Source: Bacteroidota bacterium
GTDB lineage: Bacteria > Bacteroidota > Bacteroidia > Flavobacteriales > Weeksellaceae
DNA length: 64,000 nucleotides
Reading direction: 5' to 3'
Assembly: GCA_023419095.1 (NCBI GenBank)
Contig: JAEZYN010000030.1
Span: 1-64,000 of the forward strand
Shown here: piece by piece, positions 1-7,904 of the stretch
Layout of the letters: each line of letters begins with the position of its first letter
How positions within the stretch are numbered: position 1 is the first letter of the stretch
Notes under the pieces: generated by a model
Databases searched by the model: none
Told to the model about the DNA's origin: nothing
The model's input: only the letters and a program-made list of their open reading frames with translations
Made by a program: the position numbers and the translations under genes

Positions 1-562
1 TCTGAAATTAGTTTCTGCGCGCGCAAAAGCGATGCAGGCCGCTTGCGATGCAAATCCAAGTTCGATGGCGGCCATTTTGGGCCTGGCCGATGAAAAAGTG
101 GAAGAAATCTGTGCAGGCATTGACGGAATTGTAGTTCCAGCCAATTATAACTGTCCCGGTCAGCTCGTCATTTCGGGCGAAACTTCTGCCGTAGAAAAAG
201 CCTGTGAAAAGATGAAAGAAGCCGGCGCCAAGCGCGCTCTTTTGCTGCCAGTGAACGGCGCTTTCCATTCACCGCTTATGCAGCCCGCACAGGAGCAGCT
301 GGCAGCGGCAATCGAGACGACACGCTTCCGCAACGCGACAATACCGGTTTACCAAAATATTACCACCACGGCCGTTACAGAACCCGATGAAATAAAGAAA
401 AATCTTATCAGCCAGCTCACGGGGCCTGTGAAATGGACACAATCTGTGCAGAATATGCTTAAAGACGGCGCAACAACTTTCATTGAAGTCGGTCCCGGGA
501 AAACCTTGCAGGGCCTCATCAAAAAAATAAACAGCGGAGTAGAAGTTTCAGCCGCGATCTAA
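1..562 (+). CDS. fabD: Malonyl-CoA:ACP transacylase, C-terminal part (5' end outside window)
   Basis: This is the C-terminal part of FabD, which moves malonyl groups from CoA to acyl carrier protein at the start of fatty acid synthesis. The open frame is already running at base 2 (reading LKLVSARAKAMQAAC), so the ATG at 32 is internal and the gene begins before the window. The catalytic-dyad histidine is visible in GAFHSPLM, and the family ending EVGPGKTLQGLIKKI is intact. The nucleophile motif GHSLG must lie upstream and cannot be seen. Four bases separate its stop from the next ATG, so the two genes are probably co-transcribed and perhaps translationally coupled. Other fatty acid genes (acpP, fabF) sit at 13.9-15.4 kb on the other strand. 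Confidence 0.96.
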   Translation, partial: LKLVSARAKAMQAACDANPSSMAAILGLADEKVEEICAGIDGIVVPANYNCPGQLVISGETSAVEKACEKMKEAGAKRALLLPVNGAFHSPLMQPAQEQLAAAIETTRFRNATIPVYQNITTTAVTEPDEIKKNLISQLTGPVKWTQSVQNMLKDGATTFIEVGPGKTLQGLIKKINSGVEVSAAI

Positions 563-566
563 AGTA

Positions 567-1487
567 ATGACAGGCCGCCTTTTTTCGCCCGGAAAATTAC
601 TGCTAACCTCAGAATATACCGTCCTGGACGGTGCTTTAGCTCTTGCCTTACCTACAAAATGGGGGCAGGAGTTTTTGTTTGAGGAAACTGAAGACGGTAA
701 ATGCACGGTTTTTTGGGAAGCGTATCATCAGGATCAGCCTTGGCTTCAGACTGAAATTAGTTATGCGGACTGGCAGATTGTTTCGGCCAACCTGCCGCAT
801 GCCGCGGAATTTATCTTAAATGTTTTAAAGAACACCGCGAAACTGTCAGTAAGCAAATTTAAAAGCAAGACATCTTACCGGCTGCGTACAAACCTCCAAT
901 TCCCGGCCAATTTTGGTCTTGGAAGCAGCTCAACACTAATGAACAACCTTGCAGAATGGGCCGAAATCGACGCCTATCAGCTGAATGAGATCAGTCTTGG
1001 CGGCAGTGGCTATGATGTGGCGGTAGCAAAGGAAAAATCCGCAGTTCTGTATCAGATTGTCGGCGGGGAGAGGCAGGTTCAGAAAATTATTTTTAATCCT
1101 GAATTTAAGGATGAACTCATTTTTATCCATTTAAACCAAAAACAGGACAGTCGCGAAGGCATCGAACTTTACCGTTCCCTTCCGCGTTATAAGTTGCTTA
1201 TCAGCTGGTTCTCAGATTTGACTGAAACTGTCATAAAAACTGATGATTATAAAACATTTTCAGAATTAATGGAAGCTCACGAGCAAAAATTGTCAAACAC
1301 GCTTTTAATAAAAACCGTAAAAGAAAAATACTTTGCAGATTGCCCGGTTTTCGTGAAAAGCCTTGGTGCATGGGGCGGAGACTTCGTTCTGAGCGCAAAA
1401 TTTGAAGGGTATGAAAGTTATTTCGAACAGCGCGGTTTCACAACCGTATTTCAGTGGGATGAGATAATGGCCTCATCATCAGTATGA
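567..1487 (+). CDS. GHMP-family kinase, GYDIA type (mevalonate-pathway kinase candidate)
   Basis: The 306-residue protein has the GHMP kinase fold. The N-terminal strand reads FSPGKLLLTSEYTVLDG, the phosphate-binding loop is FGLGSSSTLMNN (about residues 112-123), and GGSGYDVAVA near residue 146 is the variant signature of the Bacteroidota GYDIA family. By family knowledge these proteins are thought to phosphorylate mevalonate or phosphomevalonate. The HMG-CoA reductase at 27.8 kb shows that a mevalonate pathway is present. Which step this kinase performs cannot be decided from the sequence. It starts four bases after fabD. The 112-base gap to pckA holds a promoter-like motif. Confidence 0.85.
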   Translation: MTGRLFSPGKLLLTSEYTVLDGALALALPTKWGQEFLFEETEDGKCTVFWEAYHQDQPWLQTEISYADWQIVSANLPHAAEFILNVLKNTAKLSVSKFKSKTSYRLRTNLQFPANFGLGSSSTLMNNLAEWAEIDAYQLNEISLGGSGYDVAVAKEKSAVLYQIVGGERQVQKIIFNPEFKDELIFIHLNQKQDSREGIELYRSLPRYKLLISWFSDLTETVIKTDDYKTFSELMEAHEQKLSNTLLIKTVKEKYFADCPVFVKSLGAWGGDFVLSAKFEGYESYFEQRGFTTVFQWDEIMASSSV

Positions 1488-1553
1488 TAAGTTGAAAAAG
1501 TTGTTTCTGACCAATATCAGTCCTTTTAGGGCGGCTAAATGCGCAGTTATCAT

Positions 1554-1561
1554 TAAATTTG
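1554..1561 (+). promoter_or_regulatory. Bacteroidota -7 element upstream of pckA
   Basis: TAAATTTG fits the Bacteroidota -7 consensus TAnnTTTG and ends 37 bases before the pckA start codon. No good TTTG -33 box is seen at the expected distance. Confidence 0.5.
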
Positions 1562-1598
1562 TTTTCAATTAAAAAAAATCAGAAAATAAAGAGCAGTC

Positions 1599-3200
1599 AT
1601 GAAGAACATCAAAATTATTCAGCAGTTGCACGATTTGGGAATTACAGGGTACGAAGAGGTAGTGTACAACCCAAGCTACGAAGAGCTTTACACCGCAGAA
1701 ATTTCCGATGAAAACCGTGGATTCGAACAGGGAATCGCAACCAAATCGGGCGCGGTGTCTGTTAAAACCGGAATTTTTACAGGACGTTCTCCGAAAGACA
1801 GATACATCGTGAAAGATGATGTGAGCCGCGATACCATTTTTTGGGATGGTAAGGTAAATCTTCCAACCACTGCTGAAATTTTCGAAAGCTGCAAAAAACT
1901 TGTTTTGAAACAGCTTTCCACATCACAGAAACTGTACGTGGTAGATGCATTTTGCGGTACCAATCCCGATACTCGGCTGAAAGTGCGCTTCATCATGGAA
2001 GTGGCCTGGCAGGCGCATTTTGTAACCAATATGTTCATTCGCCCTTCAAGCTATGAACTTGAAAACTTTGGTGAACCAGATTTCATCGTAATGAATGGTT
2101 CCAAGACGACAAACCCGGACTGGAAAGAGCAGGGGCTGAACTCCGAAAATTTCATTATGTTCAACCTTACGCAGAAAATCCAGATCATTGGCGGTACATG
2201 GTACGGCGGTGAAATGAAAAAAGGGATGTTTGCAATGATGAACTACTTCCTGCCGCTAAAAGGTATGGCGTCGATGCACTGCTCTGCCAACGTAGGCGAA
2301 GAAGGTGATGTAGCACTTTTCTTCGGTCTTTCAGGTACAGGAAAAACAACGCTCTCCGCAGATCCGAAACGATACCTGATCGGTGATGACGAGCACGGTT
2401 GGGATGATAATGGCGTTTTCAATTTTGAAGGAGGCTGTTATGCTAAGGTAATCGATCTTTCAGAAGAAAAAGAGCCGGATATCTACAAAGCCATTCGCCG
2501 CGATTCACTTTTAGAAAACGTGGTTGTAAACGATGGCGAAGCGGACTACGCAGATAATTCGATTACGGAAAATACACGTGTTTCTTATCCTATATATCAC
2601 ATCAGCAAGATTGTGCTGCCGTCAAAAGCAGGACATGCGAATAAGATCGTGTACCTGTCTGCCGATGCTTTTGGCGTGTTGCCGCCGGTTTCAGTTCTGA
2701 ATGACGATCAGGCACAGTATCATTTCCTTTGCGGCTATACCTCTAAACTTGCAGGTACAGAGCGCGGCATCACCGCACCGGAACCTTCATTCTCACCGGC
2801 ATTTGGTGAGGCATTTCTCACCCTGCATCCTACGATGTATTCGAAGACGCTGATTTCTAAAATGAAAGAACACGGCGCAAAAGCTTACCTCGTAAATACA
2901 GGCTGGAACGGAAGCGGAAAAAGGATTTCTCTGAAAGATACGCGCGCGATCATTGATGCGATCATTGACGGATCGATCGATCGGGCTGAAAAAACTACGG
3001 TTCCGATCATGAACCTCGAAATTCCTGTGTCATTGCCGAATGTTACAGAAGGGTTGCTTGATCCGCGGGATACTTACGAAAATCCATCTGAATGGGAAGC
3101 CAAAGCCCGCGATTTAGCTGCACGCTATATCAAAAACTTCGAGCAGTACTGTGATAATGACGAGGCTAAAAAACTGGTTGCGGCAGGACCACAGTTATAA
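1599..3200 (+). CDS. pckA: Phosphoenolpyruvate carboxykinase (ATP)
   Basis: This 533-residue protein has the normal length for ATP-dependent PEP carboxykinase, which converts oxaloacetate and ATP to PEP, CO2 and ADP in gluconeogenesis. [10 protein letters not shown] (residues 60-69) is the oxaloacetate-binding arginine segment. [14 protein letters not shown] near residue 243 is the P-loop, followed by [11 protein letters not shown], the metal-binding region. The gene is monocistronic by appearance, with its own -7 element upstream and a strong intrinsic terminator 22 bases after the stop. With the malic enzyme fusion at 54 kb and pyk at 11-12.7 kb it covers the PEP-pyruvate-oxaloacetate node. 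Confidence 0.98.
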   Translation: MKNIKIIQQLHDLGITGYEEVVYNPSYEELYTAEISDENRGFEQGIATKSGAVSVKTGIFTGRSPKDRYIVKDDVSRDTIFWDGKVNLPTTAEIFESCKKLVLKQLSTSQKLYVVDAFCGTNPDTRLKVRFIMEVAWQAHFVTNMFIRPSSYELENFGEPDFIVMNGSKTTNPDWKEQGLNSENFIMFNLTQKIQIIGGTWYGGEMKKGMFAMMNYFLPLKGMASMHCSANVGEEGDVALFFGLSGTGKTTLSADPKRYLIGDDEHGWDDNGVFNFEGGCYAKVIDLSEEKEPDIYKAIRRDSLLENVVVNDGEADYADNSITENTRVSYPIYHISKIVLPSKAGHANKIVYLSADAFGVLPPVSVLNDDQAQYHFLCGYTSKLAGTERGITAPEPSFSPAFGEAFLTLHPTMYSKTLISKMKEHGAKAYLVNTGWNGSGKRISLKDTRAIIDAIIDGSIDRAEKTTVPIMNLEIPVSLPNVTEGLLDPRDTYENPSEWEAKARDLAARYIKNFEQYCDNDEAKKLVAAGPQL

Positions 3201-3222
3201 ATATTTTAGCTTTAAACGAAAT

Positions 3223-3254
3223 TCCTCCGGAGTAAGTTCCGGAGGATTTTTTTT
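3223..3254 (+). terminator. Intrinsic terminator after pckA
   Basis: A 9-bp perfect stem (TCCTCCGGA pairing with TCCGGAGGA) with a short loop is followed by eight T residues. Confidence 0.9.
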
Positions 3255-3276
3255 AACGTGCGGAGAATGTTTCAGT

Positions 3277-3537
3277 TTACTTTATCCGGATTTTTCCACT
3301 GAACGGAAACTGCGCGCAGTACACGAGCTCACATCCTACAAGCTGCTCGAAACCTTCAGACATGAAAATGTATTGCTCATCCTGCTGTTTGTAAAGATAA
3401 ATTTTGGTGCGCGGCGTAATTTTAGTTTTGGAAAGATCGAGTTTCAGATAGTAATTTTTGTTTGTTTCGTCAAATTTCCATTGTTCACTCTCAAAGAAAA
3501 AGGCATTCTTTTTACTGAATAAATTTAGGATCATCAA
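3277..3537 (-). CDS. Small hypothetical protein
   Basis: An 86-residue protein that I do not recognise. It is soluble, with no signal peptide or membrane segment. It is lysine- and aromatic-rich, with alternating strand-like segments (NYYLKLDLSKTKI, TKIYLYKQQDEQYIFM), which suggests a small beta-rich fold. It converges on pckA and lies between the pckA terminator and tmRNA. The opposite frame also has an open reading frame here, but that one overlaps the pckA terminator and has no protein-like character. I infer that the minus-strand frame is the real gene, with moderate confidence. Confidence 0.5.
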   Translation of the reverse strand: MMILNLFSKKNAFFFESEQWKFDETNKNYYLKLDLSKTKITPRTKIYLYKQQDEQYIFMSEGFEQLVGCELVYCAQFPFSGKIRIK

Positions 3538-3668
3538 TATTTGTGTTTATACGAAATTACAATAATTACTCCAGATTTCCAATATCCGGAGTTACCCAAG
3601 TATAAATGTGCAGAAATTAACTGAAAAAAAAATAACTCACTGTTTGTAAGTGAGTTAACATTGTAAAG

Positions 3669-4065
3669 TGGAGTTGGAGGGATTCGAACCCTCGTCCAAA
3701 CAAGCAATACATAAGTTTTCTACATGCTTATTCTGCGATTGTTTTTCGACTGCAAACAGAGCACAGACACCCAATTTACAGCTTAACTTCTATAATTTTC
3801 GATCCCGGACCGAAGTTTTCCGGGACTTATTTCCGCATTGCTATGTCTCATATCCAAACGCCGCAGAACAGAGCGTTTGTGAGACATCTTGCCTCCTTAC
3901 TGTGCTTCGGGAGAACGCAGAATCCTACTATAATTCAGATTATGCTGCAAGAGCAAACTCTTGGTCGCCAGTTAAAATTGTGTAGCAAGGGATTAAAGAG
4001 ATCGCGCTACGGTTCTCTGCATGCTTACTTACCCATTGGTCTTGCTGTCGAAACCAGTCAACCCC
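3669..4065 (-). ncRNA. ssrA: Transfer-messenger RNA (tmRNA)
   Basis: Read on the minus strand, the RNA begins GGGGUUGACUGGUUUCGAC and ends with a T-arm (GGUUCGAAUCCC) and an acceptor strand CAACUCC that pairs with the 5' GGGGUUG. The CCA end is not encoded. The tag frame is at 3969-3940 and reads GDQEFALAA then stop, with GGC as a plausible resume codon, so the degradation tag would be (A)GDQEFALAA. The ALAA tail is typical of proteolysis tags. The RNA rescues stalled ribosomes together with SmpB, which is not in this window. ORFs predicted across this stretch are spurious. Confidence 0.96.
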
Positions 4066-4078
4066 GGTTGTAAGTTTA

Positions 4079-4086
4079 CAAAGATA
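4079..4086 (-). promoter_or_regulatory. ssrA: -7 element for ssrA
   Basis: On the minus strand the sequence is TATCTTTG, a perfect TAnnTTTG match. It lies 13 bases before the mature tmRNA 5' end, which fits a short leader or a start close to the mature end. Confidence 0.6.
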
Positions 4087-4097
4087 CAACAATTATT

Positions 4098-4255
4098 TTT
4101 TTTGGGCGTGTTTTCTCTGCCGCTCCGCCGCGGCAGAGAAAACCGGTCTGCGGCAAGTCGCTTTTTTTTGTGTGCGTCCGCCTGGCGGCGGCGCACACAA
4201 AAAAAGAGCTCCAACAGTTGCCTCCGCCCTCACGCGGGACCCGGCGCAAAAATAG
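4098..4255. repeat. Intergenic palindromic repeat, family 1 (copy 1) with an extra hairpin
   Basis: This gap between tmRNA and the next gene is filled by two strong hairpins. The first (4111-4142) is a 13-bp perfect stem built on TTTTCTCTGCCGC. The second (4162-4205) has a T7GTGTGCG/CGCACACA7 stem extended by CCGCC/GGCGG. On the minus strand the second is flanked by GAGCTC on one side and AGCGA on the other, the same flanks as the hairpin at 30.7 kb, so I group the two as one dispersed family. No coding capacity is evident. Either hairpin could also stop transcription. Confidence 0.7.
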
Positions 4256-4383
4256 CTTAGCTTCCTATAAACGAGATTCTTTCATTTCACAAACTCCCAA
4301 AATCCTATAAAAGGCGTTAAGGCAAGTTAAACTGTGATCACACTGAACCGAAAAATTCTACATTTAAACCAAAATTGCCGCAG

Positions 4384-5178
4384 ATGAAAACAAAACTACT
4401 GTTTCTCCTTTTGCTCATCTCCGTTTCCGGCTTTTCGCAAAAATATATTTTTGGAAAGGTCGCCACCGAAGAAGGCGTGGAACTGTCGAATACCGTGATC
4501 ATTAATATCCGCACAGACGAAAAAACTCTCACCGATAAAGACGGAAATTTTATGATCGCGGCTAACGTAACGGATGAATTACGTTTCACACGCAGCGGTT
4601 TCGAGCGACTTTCACAAAGAATCGCTGCTGAAAACTATTCGGCACCGCTCAAAATAATACTCGAAAAATCGCCATATCGCATAGAAGAAGTGGAACTGAC
4701 ATTTCAGGCAAGTGGAAATCTCAAAAAAGATGTTAAACTTCTGGATCCGCCGAAAAAAGTAGTGGCGCTGAACAGCGACATGAACACTTACATGCACAGG
4801 CCTTTCAGCGAAACACAGCCTAAACTTTCTGTTCCAAGTGCTTTTTCGGCTCCCAATTACAATGCGGGACAGGTTGATTTGCTTGCGTTAGCGTCAACGG
4901 TGAATAAGTTATTCGGTAAAGCCACGCAGCCACCGCCTACAGCGGCAAATTATGCTGAGACACAGGTGTTTTTCCGCCGTATAAAATCTGAACTTGATCT
5001 GTCCTTCTACACCGCGCGCGGCTTTACAGAAGAAGATATAGACCGTTTTCTGATATACGCAGACCAAAATTTTTCATTGGCTAAAAAATACCGCAAATCT
5101 TTTGATATTCTGTCAATATCGTCCGCACTGAAGATGGCTTATCAGGAATACGTTAAAACACATAAAGTGGGAAGCTGA
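4384..5178 (+). CDS. Exported protein with carboxypeptidase-like regulatory domain
   Basis: I choose the ATG at 4384, because translation from there gives a clean signal peptide (MKTKLLFLLLLISVSGFSQ) with cleavage near residue 18. A TTG three codons upstream is less likely. Residues 19-95 look like the CarboxypepD_reg-like/TonB-associated beta-sandwich (IFGKVATEEGVELSNTVIINI, TDKDGNFMI, LRFTRSGFE). The rest (about 100-265) is unknown, with a helical C-terminus. Such proteins in Flavobacteriia are usually periplasmic or outer-membrane associated. It has no beta-barrel and is too short to be a TonB receptor. The gene stands alone, followed by another exported protein. Confidence 0.75.
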   Translation: MKTKLLFLLLLISVSGFSQKYIFGKVATEEGVELSNTVIINIRTDEKTLTDKDGNFMIAANVTDELRFTRSGFERLSQRIAAENYSAPLKIILEKSPYRIEEVELTFQASGNLKKDVKLLDPPKKVVALNSDMNTYMHRPFSETQPKLSVPSAFSAPNYNAGQVDLLALASTVNKLFGKATQPPPTAANYAETQVFFRRIKSELDLSFYTARGFTEEDIDRFLIYADQNFSLAKKYRKSFDILSISSALKMAYQEYVKTHKVGS

Positions 5179-5252
5179 TTTGGAACGGTTTGTGAATTAT
5201 TCCCATGTCATTTATATTTTTTTTACCTTTAAAAGCAAATCATTTACACAAC

Positions 5253-5984
5253 ATGAACAGAAATATCATCGCCATCGCCATCGCAGCTGCAGGATTTATT
5301 ATAGGATTGGCTTTTTTGGGAAGCGCCATTAAAAACAGAAATAAATCGGAAAATACCATCTCGGTAACCGGCTTGGGAACAAAAAAATTCACCTCAGATC
5401 TTATTACGTGGAGCGGAAATTTCTCGCGGAACAGTTTCGAATTGAAATCAGCTTACGACGAGCTTGCGAATGACAAAAAAGTCATCGAAAACTATTTGGT
5501 TTCGAAAGGAATTCCAAAAAACGAGATGGTTTTCTCGGCGGTTGATATTCAGAAACAGTTCAATTATTCCACAGATAATATGGGTCGCAGCCAGCAGAGT
5601 TTTGCCGGTTATCAGCTCTCACAGCGTGTTTCAATTGACAGTAAAGACGTAGCGAAAATCGAAAATCTCTCGCGCAATATTACCGAAATCATCAATCTCG
5701 GCATTGAATTTACATCTTCGCCGCCCAATTATTTTTATACAAAATTGGCTGACGTAAAACAACAGATGATTGCAGATGCCACCAAAGATGCGAAACAGCG
5801 CGCCGAAAAGATTGCCGAAAACGCGGGAACTTCCCTCGGCAGACTGAAAAAAGCCACGATGGGTGTCACGCAGATCACAGAGCCTAACTCAACCGAAGAA
5901 TTTTCGTACGGCGGAACATTCAACACATCTTCAAAAGACAAAGAGGCAAGCATCACTATAAAACTGGAATATCAGGTTGATTAA
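5253..5984 (+). CDS. SIMPL domain-containing membrane-anchored protein
   Basis: The start at 5253 (MNRNIIAIAIAAAGF) gives one N-terminal membrane segment followed by a periplasmic domain of about 210 residues. An upstream in-frame ATG at 5205 would add an unlikely 16-residue tail. The body matches the SIMPL/DUF541 family: ISVTGLGTKKFTSDLITW, VFSAVDIQKQFNYS, a FAGYQLSQRVSI segment, a helix KQQMIADATKDAKQRAEKIAENAG and the ending ASITIKLEYQVD. The function of the family is unclear; members are envelope proteins found across bacteria. It follows the preceding exported protein on the same strand by 74 bases. Confidence 0.85.
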   Translation: MNRNIIAIAIAAAGFIIGLAFLGSAIKNRNKSENTISVTGLGTKKFTSDLITWSGNFSRNSFELKSAYDELANDKKVIENYLVSKGIPKNEMVFSAVDIQKQFNYSTDNMGRSQQSFAGYQLSQRVSIDSKDVAKIENLSRNITEIINLGIEFTSSPPNYFYTKLADVKQQMIADATKDAKQRAEKIAENAGTSLGRLKKATMGVTQITEPNSTEEFSYGGTFNTSSKDKEASITIKLEYQVD

Positions 5985-6036
5985 TGAAAGCACTGGTGTT
6001 GGCTCTTTTTACTTTTTACCTGGCTCTTTAATTGAC

Positions 6037-6549
6037 TCAACAATAGACCACATCATAAATCTCCTCCTTGATCCAGTCGGTTTTTTCGGGTTGCCAGTTC
6101 GCCAGGAGCCATAGTTTTAGGGCACTTTTACTAGGTTCGTAGCATGGCTGCTCATAATTTTCGTCAATGACTTCAAAACCGTTCCGTCTGTAAAATTCTA
6201 TTCTTCGGCGCGCGTTTTCGTCCAGATTTTCGGGTTCGGCTTCCAACACGATATGGGTATAGCTTTTAAAAAGGTGGCTGATGACGTCTGAACCGTATTT
6301 CAGGCTGCGGAAGTCGGAGAAAATTTCGAAATGTTCAATAAATACAAACCCCGTCAACTCCCATGAAATGATATAGCCAATATTTTTGAGTTCGTGCAGA
6401 ATTGAACACACCTTTACGCAAGGGTTTGAAAACAGTTTACTGAACTGTTGTTCGCTGCGTCTTTCGTCGGGTGGAAAGGTGACACAGTAGGAAGCATAAA
6501 TCTCCACTGCGCGGTAATCGTCATACGTTGGGATCTGCAAATATTCCAT
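6037..6549 (-). CDS. GNAT-family N-acetyltransferase
   Basis: A 170-residue protein with GNAT layout. The central strand TGFVFIEHFEIFSDFRSLKYGSDVI resembles motifs D/A, with R-S-L-K-Y-G-S in place of the acetyl-CoA pyrophosphate loop (Q/R-x-x-G-x-G/A). The later segment RRIEFYRRNGFEV is the classic motif-B helix and turn. The substrate is unknown. The N-terminus (YLQIPTYDDYRAVEIYASYCVTFPPDERRSE) fits GNATs that act on small molecules or proteins. It is convergent with the SIMPL gene and upstream of the PspC-like gene on the same strand. Confidence 0.8.
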   Translation of the reverse strand: MEYLQIPTYDDYRAVEIYASYCVTFPPDERRSEQQFSKLFSNPCVKVCSILHELKNIGYIISWELTGFVFIEHFEIFSDFRSLKYGSDVISHLFKSYTHIVLEAEPENLDENARRRIEFYRRNGFEVIDENYEQPCYEPSKSALKLWLLANWQPEKTDWIKEEIYDVVYC

Positions 6550-6605
6550 AGGCTGAACTGAAAATTTGGAATCTTCCCTGCAAGATTTGAGCCTAAAAAA
6601 ACTTT

Positions 6606-6827
6606 TCAGAGATCGAAAACACTAGGTCTTCGTGTGATGAAAATGTCTTTCACCCATAATGTAAACGCCAGCCCTAAATAGAAAAGAAAGAAAACCCCTG
6701 CTGTCGCAAAAGTAGAATAGATAAAAAACACGCGAAGCTTCGAAACGGGAATGCCAAGTTTCGCGCCCATACGCGTCAGGACGCCAAACCATTCCTTTTC
6801 CATCGTATGTCTTAGGTTACTAAACAT
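6606..6827 (-). CDS. PspC-domain small membrane protein
   Basis: I choose the ATG at 6827. A TTG further upstream would fall inside a promoter -7 element. The 73-residue product contains the Bacteroidota PspC-like pattern: an amphipathic start (MFSNLRHTMEKEWFGVLTRMGAKLGIPVSKLRVFFIY), one membrane helix (FATAGVFFLFYLGLAFTLWV) and the ending KDIFITRRPSVFDL, common in Flavobacteriia homologues. PspC proteins are linked to envelope stress, but the phage-shock system itself is absent here, so the role is unproven. Confidence 0.75.
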   Translation of the reverse strand: MFSNLRHTMEKEWFGVLTRMGAKLGIPVSKLRVFFIYSTFATAGVFFLFYLGLAFTLWVKDIFITRRPSVFDL

Positions 6828-6854
6828 ATCTGCGTATTCTTTTTGTAAAAATAG

Positions 6855-6862
6855 CAAATTTA
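6855..6862 (-). promoter_or_regulatory. -7 element for the PspC-like gene
   Basis: On the minus strand TAAATTTG matches TAnnTTTG and lies 27 bases upstream of the chosen ATG. It supports that start over the upstream TTG. Confidence 0.5.
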
Positions 6863-6929
6863 AAAATGAACAGTTTTAATCTTTAAAAATATTTTTTAAA
6901 GGCGCCGTCTCAAAATCGATTTTAAATTG

Positions 6930-7877
6930 TTAGTGCTGATGATCGTGAGAAGCAGTTTCCGTATTCACATTACACAGAATCGAGGCGTCATGTGTATGGG
7001 CAGCAGTTTCCAACTGTATGGTTATGTGTTGGATATTAAGATGCATTAAACTGTGTTCTATTTTCCGGAGAATCTCTTCGCTTTCTTCGATCGTCATATT
7101 TTTATTCAAAACCGCGTGGCAGGTGAGTGCATTCAGTCCACTGGTGATCGTCCAGATATGCAGGTCGTGAATGGCTGAAACACCTTCTGTTTCCAGAATT
7201 TTCCCCTTTACCTGATCAATCCGCACATTATCCGGTGTGCCTTCCATCAGTACGTGTACCGAAGATTTTGTAACCAGATATCCGCTGCGTAGTACGAGCA
7301 ATGACACGATCACGCTGGCCAAAGGGTCGGCCCAGTTCCAGCCCATAAATATAATCAGAAGTGCAGCAATTATGGCACCTAACGATCCCAGCATATCGCT
7401 GATGACATGCAGATAGGCGCCGCGCATATTCAGGTTTTCCTTCACATCTGCGCCACGCAGCATAATCCACGCAACTAATGCATTAACAAATAAACCAATG
7501 CCTGCAATGATGAGCATTCCCTGTGATGCTATTTCCGGGGGATTTCGGAAGCGTGCAACAGATTCCAGCATAATATAAACCGAAATAATAATCAGCGTTG
7601 CGCCATTGAGCACCGCCGCTAAAATCTCAAACCTTTTGTAGCCGTACGTTTTGCGGTAATCGGCGGATTTATTACTGAATGTAAAAGCCATCAGCGCGAT
7701 CAGAAGTGAAAGTGCATCGCTCAGCATATGCCCCGCGTCAGCAAGCAGAGACAGGCTGTTCGTAAGTATCCCGCCTATTACCTCAACAACCATGTAAGCG
7801 GAAATGATGCTCAGGCAGATGACTAAGGTTTTTTTATTTGCCTGATGCGTATGGCCGTGATCGTGTTGGTGCGCCAT
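6930..7877 (-). CDS. Cation diffusion facilitator (CDF) metal exporter
   Basis: A 315-residue CDF transporter with six predicted membrane helices. The metal-site motifs are LLADAGHMLSDALSL in helix 2 and HVISDMLGSLGA in helix 5, the HxxxD pattern typical of Zn2+/Cd2+/Co2+ exporters (ZitB/CzcD group). Both ends are histidine-rich (MAHQHDHGHTHQ at the N-terminus, HDHQH at the C-terminus), as expected for zinc-binding tails. The cytoplasmic C-terminal domain (about 210-300) is the usual dimerisation fold. It exchanges metal for protons at the inner membrane. It begins 27 bases after the methyltransferase stop, so the two are probably one transcript. The metal cannot be read from sequence. Confidence 0.92.
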   Translation of the reverse strand: MAHQHDHGHTHQANKKTLVICLSIISAYMVVEVIGGILTNSLSLLADAGHMLSDALSLLIALMAFTFSNKSADYRKTYGYKRFEILAAVLNGATLIIISVYIMLESVARFRNPPEIASQGMLIIAGIGLFVNALVAWIMLRGADVKENLNMRGAYLHVISDMLGSLGAIIAALLIIFMGWNWADPLASVIVSLLVLRSGYLVTKSSVHVLMEGTPDNVRIDQVKGKILETEGVSAIHDLHIWTITSGLNALTCHAVLNKNMTIEESEEILRKIEHSLMHLNIQHITIQLETAAHTHDASILCNVNTETASHDHQH

Positions 7878-7904
7878 TATTTTAATGTTAAAGACAAATT
7901 AATT

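Noticed and set aside
3151..3522. 123-codon plus-strand open frame after pckA
   Set aside because: It runs through the end of pckA and the terminator hairpin; no independent start or homology is visible.
3668..4260. Several open frames of 60-105 codons
   Set aside because: They lie on tmRNA or on the palindromic repeats and have no protein-like composition.
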